The position numbers and the translations under genes are program-made. From positions 248,001-312,000 of the forward strand of contig CM065886.1 of assembly GCA_033439255.1 (NCBI GenBank): a stretch of 64,000 bases of DNA, written 5' to 3'. Origin of the DNA: Hericium rajendrae. Lineage: Eukaryota; Basidiomycota; Agaricomycetes; Russulales; Hericiaceae. The first letter of the stretch is position 1; each line of letters opens with the position of its first letter. Of the stretch, positions 31,856 to 43,725 are shown piece after piece. The notes beneath the pieces were generated by a model. That model was not told the DNA's origin, made no database searches, and was given only the letters and a program-made list of their open reading frames with translations.

Positions 31856-32922
31856 TTTGCGTCGTTGGTTGGCGGTCTCTGATCTGCCTGGCGGTCATGT
31901 CGAAATTCAGAGTGAAATTCGTTGCGTGCTTACCTATAGGTTACGAGCGGTCTGAGGTGACTCACGAACAGACGCAGTCAGACCTTGTTTGAACTTGGTT
32001 TTGAGGCTGTCCAGCGATGGCGGTCGTAATCAAGTTGAGTTTAAGAGTAAGTACGGACGGTGGGGAAGTACAGCGATCAAACACGCGACTGCGGGTCGGC
32101 CTCGGCGTCTCTTTCCGCTTCCGGCCCCCGGTCTGCCAAGTCAGGCTCTCTCGAGGTTCAAACGTTCACTCATGGCCTTCCTCTTCAACTCGTTGATTTT
32201 GTCCAGTTCAATATGCTATACTCAAATATGATAAGGTGGGGCCAGCCAAGACCTTCAACGAACTAGCACTTCAAGTAGGGTCGTCGTAGATCGACATGCA
32301 GGTGGCCTATACGAGGGTCGCCGGCTCGAGCTCAGCCTCATGTACCGAGTTTATGCTGCCCTGTACGCGAATCACTTGCAGCTGATTTATGGATATAGGT
32401 AATGCCTATATAGACTGACACTTCTTCGCGTTTGGTATGGCTGGTTGTCAAGACGCCTGATCGCTCCGAGTCAGCCAACTGTCAGACTCCTGACCACATT
32501 GACAGCATGTATGTGGCCCGGTACACAGAACGACGTCTATGTGCGAGGGCCGCCATGCATGGAGACCAGTTGGACTGGTTCACTCAAAAGAATAGGTGCC
32601 CCGCGCGGCTTACATGCTGAAGGACACGTAAGAATACACGACGCAGTACAGCTCCTCCACCGCCTGGGCAACATAACTATCTGGCCCCGACAACTCCTTC
32701 ATAGGTCTTGTCAATATCCTTAACGGAGGACCCATTTCTCAAGTCCTCCGCCATAGTCCCGCCTCGCCGTGGCCATAGCTGTTGGAGATCGCAAAAGATT
32801 GAATAAACCTCGTCTGCGGGCGGCGTATTCCTCTAAGCTTCGCAACTACGTTCGTCAGTCTCCCCGGCAGAAGCGCCGCCGTACGCGTCCTTTTGGACGT
32901 CCAGCACGTCACGCACATCATG
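31856..32922. other. Intergenic, no gene supported
   Basis: More than 1 kb with only short, poor ORFs. It holds the right end of duplication unit C, the promoter of the 31855 gene and the 3' flank of the membrane pseudogene. Confidence 0.5.
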
Positions 32923-34184
32923 TTATTCCTCTCTCAGAATCTGGATCTGGATGGGCCTCGTCGGCGAAATCGACCTGCCTTGGTCGCGCACCAGTGGCAC
33001 GCGACGCACCCTTGCTAACGAGGGGCAAGTGTCCGAGGGAACTGGCACCTTGACAGCATACACGGGCTGAGGGCTCCTCCGGCCCAACCGCATCCGCAGG
33101 ATTATGAAGCAGAATATGCAGGGCTACAGAACATCGCGGCGCGAAGTCAGGCACGAGCGACGTAGGTTTCCAAACAAGCCTGTCACCGGGATCAGACCCA
33201 TGGCGACGACATATACGGCTGCATGCGTGGCGGCTCAGCCCAGGCAAAGGGCGAGGCTGGACGTCTACAGCATGCTGGTCTCGGTGATGACAATGAGTGC
33301 TGAGCGTTGAGCAAGCATGGCAGCCGCTATTAGGCGGAAGTGTAGTCCTGTAACTATTCCGCGACACGACAACTGCAATAGTCGCGGGATTCTGTTCTGC
33401 GGGGGTGGGCTGGCGCGACGCATCTATGCAAAGACGTTTGTCGCAATCATGAGTGCTTCGGATACTTTGCCCCAGGGGCCGGATATCGGCTCGGCAGTCC
33501 TTGAAACAGCAATTCCGGTGTCCCTCAGCAACCGCAGACTATATGATAAGGTGAGAAAAAAAAGACAGCGCATAAGACGGTCAAGCTTACTGGCGCCTGC
33601 AAGCATCAGGATGGAAGGGACAACGATATACTTCAGCTTCTTGCTATAAATCATATACAACCGCCAGACCTATTGCAATTGAATAATGATCCAAATGAAT
33701 TTAATTCTGACAGAGATTCTGAATCGTTTGAGGAGCTTACACTGACGGCGTCACCTAGAATGGTCTGCATGACAAGTAATATGTCTTGACCAATTAGCAG
33801 AGGATCAAATATACTGTCGACGGAGCCGTCCTTGGGCCACATAACGAAGGTGCGATATTTTCGAATGAACAAGATGACAATATGCTCGGAGCGACGTAGC
33901 CGTCGACTTCAACGACTGTCATATGTGCAAATGAATACTAGTAGGCTCACGGGTGTCGCAATCATCAATATCAAGCACAACACGAAAACGAGGTACCGGT
34001 GCGTGGCTCTTCTTTCCGAGTCTGCTCTGGAAGGGACTATCACCGTTGCATAACCCAGCGTCAACGCTATTCCTACAGATGAAGATATGAGAATAATTGG
34101 GACAGCAGCAGCGTGCACCGTGCCGTATAGGACGCTCTCTAGGAGAAGAGCGATGAAAATGTCGGCAGCCAAGGTGATGGCCAT
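32923..34184 (-). pseudogene. Multi-pass membrane protein, tandem copy 1 (nonsense codons)
   Basis: This is a member of a lineage-specific, probably seven-helix membrane family. The start MAITLAADIFIALLLESVLY is at 34184; then come GIALTLGYATVIV, RYLVFVLCLILMIATP, HIVILFIRKYRTF, ILGDAVS/VWRLYMIYSKKLKYIVVP and, further on, the ITETSML helix. There the codon for Tyr in copy 3 (LLYTSS) is TAG (33265-33267), and a second stop TGA follows at 33235-33237. The first intron would need a GC donor (GCACGG where copy 3 has GTAGGG). The C-terminus RSISPTRPIQIQILREE ends at 32923, earlier than in the sister copies. It is very likely a pseudogene. Confidence 0.75.
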
Positions 34185-35430
34185 CGTCGGCTGAGAAAAC
34201 GAAACGAGGAAGAGACCTGGCGTCGTTGAAATGCTGGACATGAACAGTGTTAAATAGGACAGATATGCGGAACGTCACGATGTCCTAAGACAGTGAATCC
34301 AAGTCAGATCCCACAGGAAGAGAAAAGCGCCGACTTCGTCCTGCTTCAGGTCCGCTGTTTACTAGAAAGATAAAGCATCATGGAATCGCAGCCACCGGCA
34401 TCAAGCAGGCCGAGTGATGCATTACTTTTCTCGTCCTTAGGCCCACACGAAACCATATGTTCAGCTCTGAACATGGTCAGTAGTCCATGAGCAGATTGTG
34501 GGCTTCCCGAATGGACTTTAGCATCCGGATGAAAGCTGTATCCGTACCACAGCTTGGAAGCGCGATCTATCAATCCATAACAAGGAATGATGCGCTTTCG
34601 AAGGAGTTTCCAGCTTCACAAAGCGTCCTGCACGTGTAAGTAATCTGCATCCCTTTGGCTGTGAGGTATTCGGAGTATTGAGCAGCGCGGATATGCGCCA
34701 TTGTGGATGGCATGCTATGAATGACATTCGCGCCCCAATACCACCGGAGACTTTTGACTAAAATTCCAAGAACGCTGAGACCTGTCCTTGTCCAGAATAA
34801 TTAGCAAGGTCTCTCAGACAGTACTTACATTGACTGTGCTCCGATGGAACGTGCAGCACGCAATGTTATCAGCTTAGCTGAAGCTCGAGATCAAGTGAAG
34901 GCTGGTCGGTACAAAGATGACTGGATCTGTGGTCAAAGTGCATTCATGGTCCATACATCGCTGCCGCGGTGAAGCACAGAGAGAAGGACGGACGCGTCAC
35001 TGCCGGAGCCTCAGCCCAAGTCGACAGGCTCGAGGTCGACTGAAGGAGAGTTGCATGCGTACGCTCGCCCACGCCATCGGCGCTAAGGCAGCGCCGGGCC
35101 CTGCCGATCGGCGTTAGCAAGGATAGGCTGCTTATGCAGACAACTTTGTTGGGTTGTCAGCTTGCGCCATAGTCGCGGAGAGCTTACCAGCCTCGGGCTC
35201 GGGATCTGTCCACGCAAACCACCCTGCATGCGTTCCCAGGACGATTTCATGGGGACGAGCGAGGGCACTATGCCCCTGGCTGTGAACGTCCTTGTTCAGT
35301 CTCTGAGCGGTACGCCTGATGGGATCTCCTCGAACGACAGGGGACATATAAATGATGGTCTCCTCGACGAAATCTAGTTCTCAAAAGCAAGAAAAAACAT
35401 CATTAACTATAGATACCCTTATCCAGCGCA
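34185..35430. other. Intergenic between membrane copy 1 and the SDR gene
   Basis: No gene is supported. About 34545-34585 and 39090-39130 share a short stretch (minus strand TTGAYAGATCGC followed by similar bases), both upstream of membrane-family copies, perhaps old duplicated flank. Confidence 0.4.
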
Positions 35431-36738
35431 ATGGGCGTCCTATTCTCCTTCCTGACGCCGACCTACTACCGCGAGTCTTTCCCACCTGCACCAGAATGGA
35501 TGCCCAACGACATGCCCGATCTGTCGGGCAAAGTGGTCGTCGTCACAGGCGGAAACAGCGGCATCGGACGCGAGGCCGTCAAGGTAAACTCTCCCTTTCG
35601 CCTTAAGTCTGCTCGATTCCTAACGCCTATTCAGTGCTTATTGAAGAAGAACGCGAAAGTGTACATCGCGTCACGGAGCGAGGAGCGCGTGCGCCGGGCC
35701 ATCAATGAGCTCAGGGACGAAACAGGCGGCGAGGCGCTGTCGCTGCAGCTCGATCTGAGCGATCTCAGGTCCGTCCGGCGAGCAGCACAGGAATTCACAA
35801 GGTAATTTATCTCTACATATCTCCCTCCTTCGCTAGCTCTGACATCTAGGCGCGTGCTGCAGCAAGGAGCCAAAACTAGACATTCTCATCAACAACGGGT
35901 AAGCCTTCCAAGATCTCCCCAGCGCGAAGCTCACGAAACGGCATCCCAGCGGCATCATGGGCCCGCCGATCGCCCAGCTCACCGCACAGGGCTACGACAT
36001 GACGTTCGGCACGAACGTCCTCGGGCACCACTACCTCACGCAGCTCCTCCTCCCGCGGCTCCTGCACGCCATCGAGGACGCGAAGACCCGCGGCGACGAC
36101 CCCGACGCGCGCGTCGTCAACGTCGCGTCCTTCGCGCACCGCTTCCACCGCACGCTCGAGTTCGCTGCGTTCCGCGACTCGAGGGCGCGGCGCGCGATGG
36201 GGCGGACGCTGCTCTATGGCCATAGCAAATTCGTGCGTCGTGCGTTTGTCTGATGGTGTGTGTTGCTGAGGCGGCGTGTGCAGGGCGGGATTGTCATGGC
36301 GAAGGAGCTCGCGCGGCGGTATGGCGATATGGGTATCGTATCCAGTGCGGTCAACCCTGGCAATATCAAGACAGATATCACCAGAGACACGCTGTGGATC
36401 ACGGTCAAGCTCCTCGTGCGTTTCCCCGATCTAGCGCATATCTTGTATCTCAAGCATCATAGGACATGATCATGTATCCCGCGCCATACGGCGCGATCAC
36501 GACGCTCTACGCCGCGGTTGCGCCCGAGGCAAAGAAGCACAATGGCGCGGTAGTTCTTTCCTATCTCCAATGCCAAGTCGATGAGCTCGGTTCTGACTGC
36601 CCGTCTTTGCAGTACTTCGTTCCGTGGGCGCACCTGGGCAAGCCGCGCGCGGAAACGGAGGACCTGAAGCTGGGCGCAGCGTTGTGGGAGTGGCTGGAGG
36701 AGCAGGTTGCGGCGTTCGAGCAGTCTGCGGAGGTGTGA
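35431..36738 (+). CDS. Short-chain dehydrogenase/reductase, intact
   Basis: This is an NAD(P)-dependent oxidoreductase of the classical SDR fold, close to fungal retinol-dehydrogenase-like enzymes; the substrate is unknown. Seven exons were rebuilt (35431-35583, 35635-35801, 35863-35898, 35950-36232, 36284-36415, 36463-36549, 36613-36738), giving 327 aa in frame. The cofactor site VVVTGGNSGIGREAVK, the LDILINNG motif, the catalytic Ser region (VVNVASFAHRF) and the YGHSK active site (YxxxK) are present. An N-terminal PTYYRESFPPAPEW segment is typical of this subgroup. It is the only undamaged member of the SDR family in the window; the relics at 3.3, 15.7 and 23.9 kb share its layout. Confidence 0.92.
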
Positions 36739-37061
36739 TGCCAGTGTGCGAGTATGGGCTTGGTGCTTCTTGACTGGACTTTGTCTTTAAATAATTTAGG
36801 TGCTGCTAATGCGTCATGCTAGACATTGCAATGAGGGTATGCACGTCGGGCTATCGGAACATCGAGTGTTGGACTGTATCAAGACACGAGATGGCTACCA
36901 CGAGGTCCGATGCTGATACACAAATCGAAGTTGCTCTTGTAACACAGCCTCGAGATATATCATAAAACCTGTTCAATAACTTATACTATGATTTCTATTA
37001 CGGATACAGATGCAGAAGATACCGTTCGAGAGATCAGGGGCTAGATCAGCAGCAGATCTTG
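36739..37061. other. Intergenic between convergent SDR and membrane copy 2
   Basis: A short AT-rich 3'-3' gap; no gene seen. Confidence 0.5.
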
Positions 37062-38887
37062 TTAGGTTAGCTGAAGTTTGATGTCCACTGGAGACGCCCT
37101 GCGTCGCTCCCCATTTTCGATCTCTGATACTATATCCACAACGGAAGCGTCGTTTAAGCCCTTCCTCGTGTTTGGCGCATCGCCACCTTGGTAATGCTCT
37201 TCTTCTTCTTTTAAGATCTGGATCTGGACGGGCTGCGCGGCCGAAATCGAGACGTGGCGGTTCTTCCCCAGCATGCGGCGCATCCGCACCCACGAAGGGA
37301 ACGAGTCGTCCGAGGGAGCCGCCTCGACAGTGTATACCACGGGAGAGGCGCTCATGCGGCTGAGATGTGAGTGCAGGATCATGAAGCAGAAAATGCAAGG
37401 CTTTTCGAGAGCCGCGGGACGAGGTCAGACATGAAGCTTTCGAAACGCTGGAAAGGCTTCTCACCACCAAAGGTAGGATTATGTCTACGGCAGTGTAGAG
37501 CAAAGCCGACCGCGCGACGTCCACGCCCAAGCAGGTGATGAGGCTAGACGTGTATAGGACCCCCGTCTCGGCGATGACGAAGAAAGCTGAGCGAACACGG
37601 TTGCCGCTGACTTGGAACTGAGCAGTCTTGTATAACTTCCATGACACAGTGACTGCAAAAACCTTTGAGAATCCGGTCTAAGAAAATCAACCAAGCGACG
37701 CACCAGTACAATATATATTCGTGGTTATTACGAATACCTCATATGCTTTAGCCCACGGACCGAAGAGCGCCTTGAGAGCCGCTGCGTGAGCGTATTGATA
37801 GATCATCAGGCAACCGCAGACTAGGATAAAGTGAGAAGATCGAGACGGCGAGGAAGAACGGTCGACTTGCCAACTCCTGCAAGCATCATGACAGTAGGGA
37901 TGATGATGTACTTGAACTTTCTGTCGTAAATAATATAGCATCGCCAGATCTGTGGCAAGAAGCAGACTGAAATCAGTCCAGCCGCCTCAAGGTTTTCGTT
38001 GGTGACATTGTGGCAGGCTTACATTGACATTATCTCCCAAGAGCGTCTGTATGACGAGCAATATAGTTTGTGCATTTAGCAGAGGATCAAATATGTTTTT
38101 GTTGAAGCTGACTGAACCATGCTCCGGGAAAATGACAAAGGCACGGAGTTTTCGAATGAATGAGATGATGATATGCTGGAAATCCAGCATGATTGTCAGC
38201 TTCAATGACCATCATAGTGAGAATGAATACTAGAGAACTCACTGGCGTTGCCACCATTAGCATGAGACACAGTACCAAAACAAAGGGCCGGTGAGAAACC
38301 TGTCTTTCCGACTTCATTTTGGAAAGTATTATCACCGTTGTGAAGGCCATCGTCAAAGCCATTGGGTGACTTTCCGTGGGCGAAATGTTATTCGTCGTCA
38401 ATAGAACGGACGTTGAATCATTCAGAACTCCGTCCTATTCCAGTTGACTCTCTTCCGTCGCGTCAAAGAAATAGACCACAAAACTTTTATTGAGAGGACA
38501 AATTGTGATGAGGGAATGCCATATAAGGACGAAACGAGCTCGCCTAGCTTCGCGTATCAACAAACCTTCCCATATGCGGTTTATTCTGGTCTGTCGAATC
38601 TATTCGGGGGGGTCGGACCCCCCTTACAGACTTTCGTTTACGCAAGGTTTATTCGAGGGGGTCAAAACCTGATCTGCCTGTTCCTCATCTCGCGTAGAGT
38701 CGGCATCTCGGCGAACTCAATTATTCTATTCTATGCAGCGAATAAAAGCCCACGGAAAGTCACCCATTCCTAGAAATAAATTTATGAGACCGGTCGAGAC
38801 GCGAGGATGGATGGCATGCGTCGTACCATACAATATACTCTCGAGAAAAAGGGCGATGAAAGAGGACTCAGCCACAGATATAGCCAT
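37062..38887 (-). pseudogene. Multi-pass membrane protein, tandem copy 2, split by a MITE
   Basis: Exon 1 (38887-38827) reads MAISVAESSFIALFLESILY plus a split Gly codon with a good GTACGA donor. The acceptor TTTCTAG is followed by GAAT and then by a 402-bp insertion at 38364-38765; after it AAT is repeated and exon 2 resumes with GCTTTGACGATGGCC, matching copies 1 and 3. Later parts are readable: RPFVLVLCLMLMVATP, LLGDNVN, the helix IAETGVLYTSSLITCL, and the tail SISAAQPVQIQILKEEEEHY to the stop at 37062. The insertion adds 405 bp with stops inside exon 2. The gene is therefore disrupted, unless the element is removed by splicing. Confidence 0.8.
38364..38765. mobile_element. MITE-like insertion, 402 bp, 18-bp TIRs, ATT target duplication
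   Basis: The ends are GGGTGACTTTCCGTGGGC (38364-38381) and its exact reverse complement (38748-38765). The 3-bp direct repeats ATT flank it at 38361-38363 and 38766-38768. Removing the element and one ATT restores the exon 2 reading seen in sister genes. It has no transposase ORF, so it is non-autonomous. A 3-bp target duplication is seen in PIF/Harbinger-type elements, though the usual TWA preference is not clearly met. Confidence 0.88.
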
Positions 38888-39710
38888 CGTCAGAACGAAT
38901 ATACGAGGCGGAGAGGACTGCTGATTCTGTCAGGATGATGGGTAAGGTATGGGTCGAGGTCGGTTGCTTTTAAATGGTATGGCTGTCGTGAGTTCATCTC
39001 AATGTCGCGATACCCAAAGATAGCATTCCTTGGCCCCGAAGCAGACAAGCTGCCTCAAGACACCTTCGTCTTCCTCGTTGAGGTTTCATCCGAATCACGG
39101 CTTGGACGTGCGATCTGTCAACCCCTAAGAAGTCGACAGGCGTATTGTAGAGGGCATTTGCGACTCCAAAAAGCCATCTCGTATCCGCAGATGTCGGAAA
39201 GAGCCCCTTTGAAGTATCGGAGTCGGAGGTTCGCATCTGCGAGCATTTCTGACGTGATCGTGCAGAAGAAATATGCACTGAGCTTTGTCATCCGGGAGTG
39301 GCCCCAGGCACTTCCGATGAAGTTTAGCTGTACGCCGGTGACCGTGCGTGAGTGGCTCGTACTTAATTTCTCGACTGCACGGACTCTCTGTTTGATATAG
39401 CTGTGGTCAGGCAACCTGTCAGCGCAAATGGGCTGAAAATGTTTCACCGACCTCGATCCGATGGCACAGCATATCGAATAGCTCGATTCTGCATTGCGCT
39501 CTTCGTTCACCAGTTGCTGATCGTCGATCATCAGTGACGCACAGCACTCGATACAGCAGCTTGAATCTCCTATATCGGACTGAATGAGTTAGCATGGCAG
39601 TCCGTCCCACGTTGCATGTGCATTGAACTCGGAATGTCCAAGATACGATCCTACAAAGTGAAAGACAGCCTTTCTGTTAAGTCCGCAACATGCCCCGGAA
39701 ATCCTTTCAG
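38888..39710. other. Intergenic between membrane copies 2 and 3
   Basis: It contains minus-strand ORFs of 94 and 137 codons (38994-39278, 39118-39531) with no recognisable motif. I do not support them as genes. Confidence 0.4.
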
Positions 39711-41065
39711 CTACGCGTCCTCAGTACCTCCAATGGAAGCGAAGTCCTGTGAGCTTTTCCACACACGTAGCACGTCTTCGCCCGGGTTATGTTCGTCTTC
39801 CTCTCTGGAAACGTTAACTTCGACAGGCCGCGCTGTCGAGATGGAGACGGCATGGTCGCGCCCTACCATACCACGCATTCGTACCCACGAGGAGAGCGCA
39901 TCATCCGGGGGCAGAGGCAGCTTCTGGATGGAGTACATCGCGGGACGGCTACTGCCGCGGTTGAGCTGCGCCTGCAAAATCATAAAGCAAAAGATGCAGG
40001 GCTGCGAGCGCGTCAGCGCACGCTGTTGGATAATGAATGACCTGCTCACCACTAAGGGCAGGATCAGGTCTACAACAATAGTCATCGAGGTCGACTCTGT
40101 GATGTATAAGCACAGGCAGAAAGCGAGGCTAGATGTATACAGCAGCCCGGTCTCGGCGATGATGACAAGTGCTGAGCGAGCATTGCAGCTGCTAACATGG
40201 GGTTTCGTATTTCTGTATATTTTTTGTGATACGGCGACTGTAGCTCCAATGAGTTATGTGCTGTAAGGGTCGGAAATCGCAGCTTACCTGTGCAATATAT
40301 ATTAGTTAGAATCATGATCGATTCATATGCCTCGGCCCAATGGGTAGATTCGAAAAGCGATTCGACAGATGTCAAATGAGCGTACGCATTGACCATTTGG
40401 CAACCACATACTGTAGAGTGAGGTCAGGAAATAAGGGTTGCACGCAAAAGACCTGAGTCGACTCACCGACACCCACGGGCATCAGGAACGAAGGGATGAT
40501 AATGTATTTGAGTTTCTTCCCGTAGATGATATAGAATCGCCAGATCTAGGGAAAGGAGAAGCCGGAGGTCAGTCCGATATCCCATGGATATTCGTTCTGT
40601 AATGTGAAGGACACTTACGTTGACGCCATCTCCTAGGATAGTCTGTACAATGAATAATATATTCTTCGCATTTTGCAAAGGATTTTCGACGGTGTTATCG
40701 GAATTGTTCTCAGGCGAAAGAGCGAAGGCGTGATAGCCTCGGATGAATGAGATGATAATATGCTGCAAGCAATGCAGATAGTCGTCAGTGCCAACGACTA
40801 GCATATGCGAAAATAAGTACTCAAACGCTCACCGACGTCGCCACCATTAGCATCAGACACAATACTGAGATCAGCTGACGGCGAGAAATTTTCTTTTCGG
40901 AGTTCATCCGAGAAAGGACCACAACCGTAGTAATGCCCATCGTCAATGCTATTCCTGCAATGCAAGTATGAGTTGAGTCGAGGCGCAACGATGGCGTACC
41001 CTACCATACATGATGCTCTCGAGAAAAAGGGCAATAAAAACACCTCCAGCTCCAGACATGCCCAT
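39711..41065 (-). CDS. Multi-pass membrane protein, tandem copy 3 (looks intact)
   Basis: The start is MGMSGAGGVFIALFLESIMY at 41065 (alternative Met two codons on). The intron after the split Gly codon has donor GTAGGG and acceptor TTGCAG. Next come GIALTMGITTVVVLSRMNSE, LISVLCLMLMVATS, HIIISFIRGYHAFA, ILFIVQTILGDGVN, then after an intron IWRFYIIYGKKLKYIIIPSF, SIMILTNIYCT, the helix IAETGLLYTSSLAFCLCLYI and MTIVVDLILPLV joined to PCIFCFMILQAQL. The cytoplasmic-looking tail has WVRMRGMVGRDHAVSISTAR. About seven hydrophobic segments are expected. The junctions I tested are GT-AG and in frame. No function is known to me; the layout is receptor-like, which is inference. Confidence 0.72.
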
Positions 41066-42715
41066 TCTCAACGGTGAGAATATGAGACAGAAACTGATTG
41101 CCCAAAAAGCGCATGAAGGCCTTTAAATGAGACGGATATCGGAAAGGTAACCCAAGCATTGCCTCGTCGAATGAAACATAGATCCTCGCCAGGAGTGAAA
41201 ACATTAGATTTCGCTCTGCCTTTTGTTCATCTATAGACTATATCCATGATCGTTAGTCACAATATAGAGGGCTGTTCGATATGACCTTACCATTCTCATC
41301 AAGACTGCTGCAATGCCTCGATTCCTAGGAACCCTGTGCTCCAAGTGGGACATTAAAACCCTACATGTCAGATTGAATCACAATTCGATCATTTGCGACT
41401 GACCTCACTAGATCTGTTATAGTAAAAGACTCACTGTCGACGGTCTGCCAAGCCGAAGCCTGTCCGATACTTGATCCACGACCCCATACCATTCTGCAGC
41501 CTTGGATCTGTTTACAACGGTGATGAGACCGATTGCACTGGCTAAGTCTGGGGCGATGTATAAGAGCTACATGTCGCAAGCTTAGCTGTTATCACGTCAG
41601 TTGAAACGTTGAAGTGCGTAGGCCCGTGCGAAGATAGATATCTGCCTTTGACAACGAGATGGACGCACTGCGACTGCGAACAAATGTTATCTATACTTTG
41701 TACACCATATAGACCTTCGTTATCGAGCACAAGCTAGGTGCAATAGGGTCCAGTAGGGTAGGAGGCGATGCTCGGTCTGTGTCAAGTCTTCGCCGCCGTC
41801 AGCGGCGGGTGCTCAACTCCCGGCGGCTGTGTGACCGCCGCTCGGGGTTAGCGGCGATAGCCTGCTGACGCAGTCGAAACTGTTTGGTTGTCACGGTGCC
41901 CGAACGCTCGAGGCTCTTCGACTTCCACGCAATCGACCTCATACTTACTCGAGTACCCAGTCGCTGCTTTCTGTACACTTACCGTCTGCCAACTCTGCCA
42001 AAGAACGACAGCCTGATCTCATTATCGGCGAAATTTCAGGTATAGAAAAAGTAACGTTGAAGGTCTGTATCTTTGCACTTTCGAGAAAACTTTTGGAATG
42101 AGCAGGTACACATTTAGCCAATGACTTCGCCGCACGTCGTTCATCCCGAGCCCTCCATCTCCACTGTAGCTGAGCGCTTTGAGCGTTTGACTGGAACATC
42201 GAACGGTGGTGCGCTTATTGCCATGCGTTGAACGCTGTAAGCGCCGCCCACAACCTCCAAGACATCTTGAAATGAACTCTCTACTACTAGTATCTTCATT
42301 TCTGTTCTCGCGTCTTACCCTCTGCAACTTGACTGTACTGGGATTAACTAATGGAGATCTAGATTTAGAAACTGCGAACCCATTTGGGACGATGAAATGG
42401 CTAGCACAAAGGCCTTTTAACGCAGCATTATAGCATGAAAGGATGGCGCCCCAGCGTCAAGGGATGAAGCTTTGAAGCGCGATCCTCAAAATGCTTTCAG
42501 GATCGTCCGATGCTTCCCAAAGCAACGAGATATGTGCCTGTGGCGATCGGAGGTGCAACATAAAGCAACTAGATTCTTCGGACCGTTGCCACTCATTGTG
42601 CAACACCTCCGATCTTGCCACACCCCGTCTTCTGATATAAACTTGAAAAACTCTCACCGTTGATATCTGCTTAAAACGATTGCGCTCACATCAACCTAAA
42701 CATACTTACCCTTCG
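41066..42715. other. Long intergenic stretch, GC-rich structured patch near 41790-41870
   Basis: 1.65 kb without a supportable gene. At 41790-41870 complementary GCCGCC/GGCGGC-type segments alternate (CGCCGCCGTCAGCGGCGG, CCGGCGGCTGTGTGACCGCC) and could form nested hairpins. No terminal repeats or target duplication were noticed. Confidence 0.4.
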
Positions 42716-43260
42716 ATGAATCCAAACGCTTCCCGTACTCCGACGCGCAACGGTCGCGCACGGCGCAACGCCGTGTCTATTGTTCCATCTATCCCTGCAA
42801 ACCATGATTTGCCAGAGGTTGACGAGATGGATGGCGAGGGATCTCGCAGATCTTCGCAGCCTCTCCGTGTAGATGTGCTGATTTGTCCGCATGCGCCCGT
42901 GCCGAGCCCGACCCATTCGATTGCGTCGCAAGAATCCTCAGTCGGAGAGGATAGCGCGATGGACCTATGCTCATTTTCCATGCCTCTGTGTACGGATCTT
43001 AGTGAGTTCCTCCGCGACTCCGCTTCGCTTCGCATCCATTATAACTGACTATGGTTCCAGAACAAATTCCAGTACATACCCTCCAGCAATCACTATCATG
43101 CTTCGCCTTTCCATCCTTGCCACGCCCGCGGAGAAGAGTGGGCCGCCGATTGGAGCTCGACGGTGGATGGAGCGACAAGCAGTCAGAACGTCGCGACTTC
43201 GCGATGTGGGCATGGTGTCAACATTGTCAGGGTGGGGACGCGGAAGTTTGTTCTCGATAA
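42716..43260 (+). CDS. Small two-exon orphan protein
   Basis: Exons 42716-43001 and 43061-43260 join in frame to give 161 aa. The intron (59 nt) has donor GTGAGT, a CTGAC branch-like motif and acceptor TTCCAG. The N-terminal half is Ser/Pro/Arg-rich and acidic (NHDLPEVDEMDGEGSRRSS). The C-terminal half has basic PRPRRRVGRRLELDGGW and ends WAWCQHCQGGDAEVCSR, with three Cys and one His that could bind metal. It lies about 460 bp before the kinase gene on the same strand. No family is recognised; support is only the clean splice. Confidence 0.4.
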
Positions 43261-43725
43261 TGGCGTTCCTTGTACTGTACCCCCACAAAATCTTCTTTCG
43301 CCGATATACATATATCCTTAAGGATCTGGATTTCGCGCATGTGGGACTCACCTCTGAAGTTCCGCATTGATTCCTATGCAATTTGAAAGAATTCACGACA
43401 TGACTGGACGGGTGCGTTCAAGTTATATGTGATACCAAAAGTAAACCATGACAAATAAAATATTCCAAGAATATCTCGAGAGCACATCTACTATTGCTGA
43501 CGACCTTAGAGATTAGACAACGTAATTGGAGCTCGATATCAGCTTGAAGGAAGTATGGAGGGCATACGGCGCTTGTTAGCCAGAGAGAAAATAGCCGGGC
43601 CTCAGCGGGCCGGATCGAGGAACGTCCTCCGTCGCTGGTTGCACTGCAATGACATTGAACATTTTATACCCTTACAACTCAGGCTTCAGTTCATGCTAAC
43701 ATACCCAGATTGCTAGCAGGCCAGC
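43261..43725. promoter_or_regulatory. Upstream region of the GCK kinase
   Basis: These 465 bp precede the kinase ATG. A pyrimidine/AT mix with no gene; it should contain the kinase promoter. Confidence 0.5.

Larger units (their letters stand above)
23926..31900. repeat. Tandem segmental duplication, unit C
   Basis: This is the second head-to-tail unit with the same gene order as unit B. It is about 0.7 kb longer between comparable points (large-gene start to the low-complexity gene start), because of an Asp/Asn repeat in the large gene and an extra relic at 29430-29730. Confidence 0.85.

Noticed and set aside
39616-40266. A 216-codon plus-strand ORF
   Set aside because: It is antisense to the spliced exons of membrane copy 3, whose tail and helices read on the minus strand with GT-AG introns; the plus-strand product has no motif.
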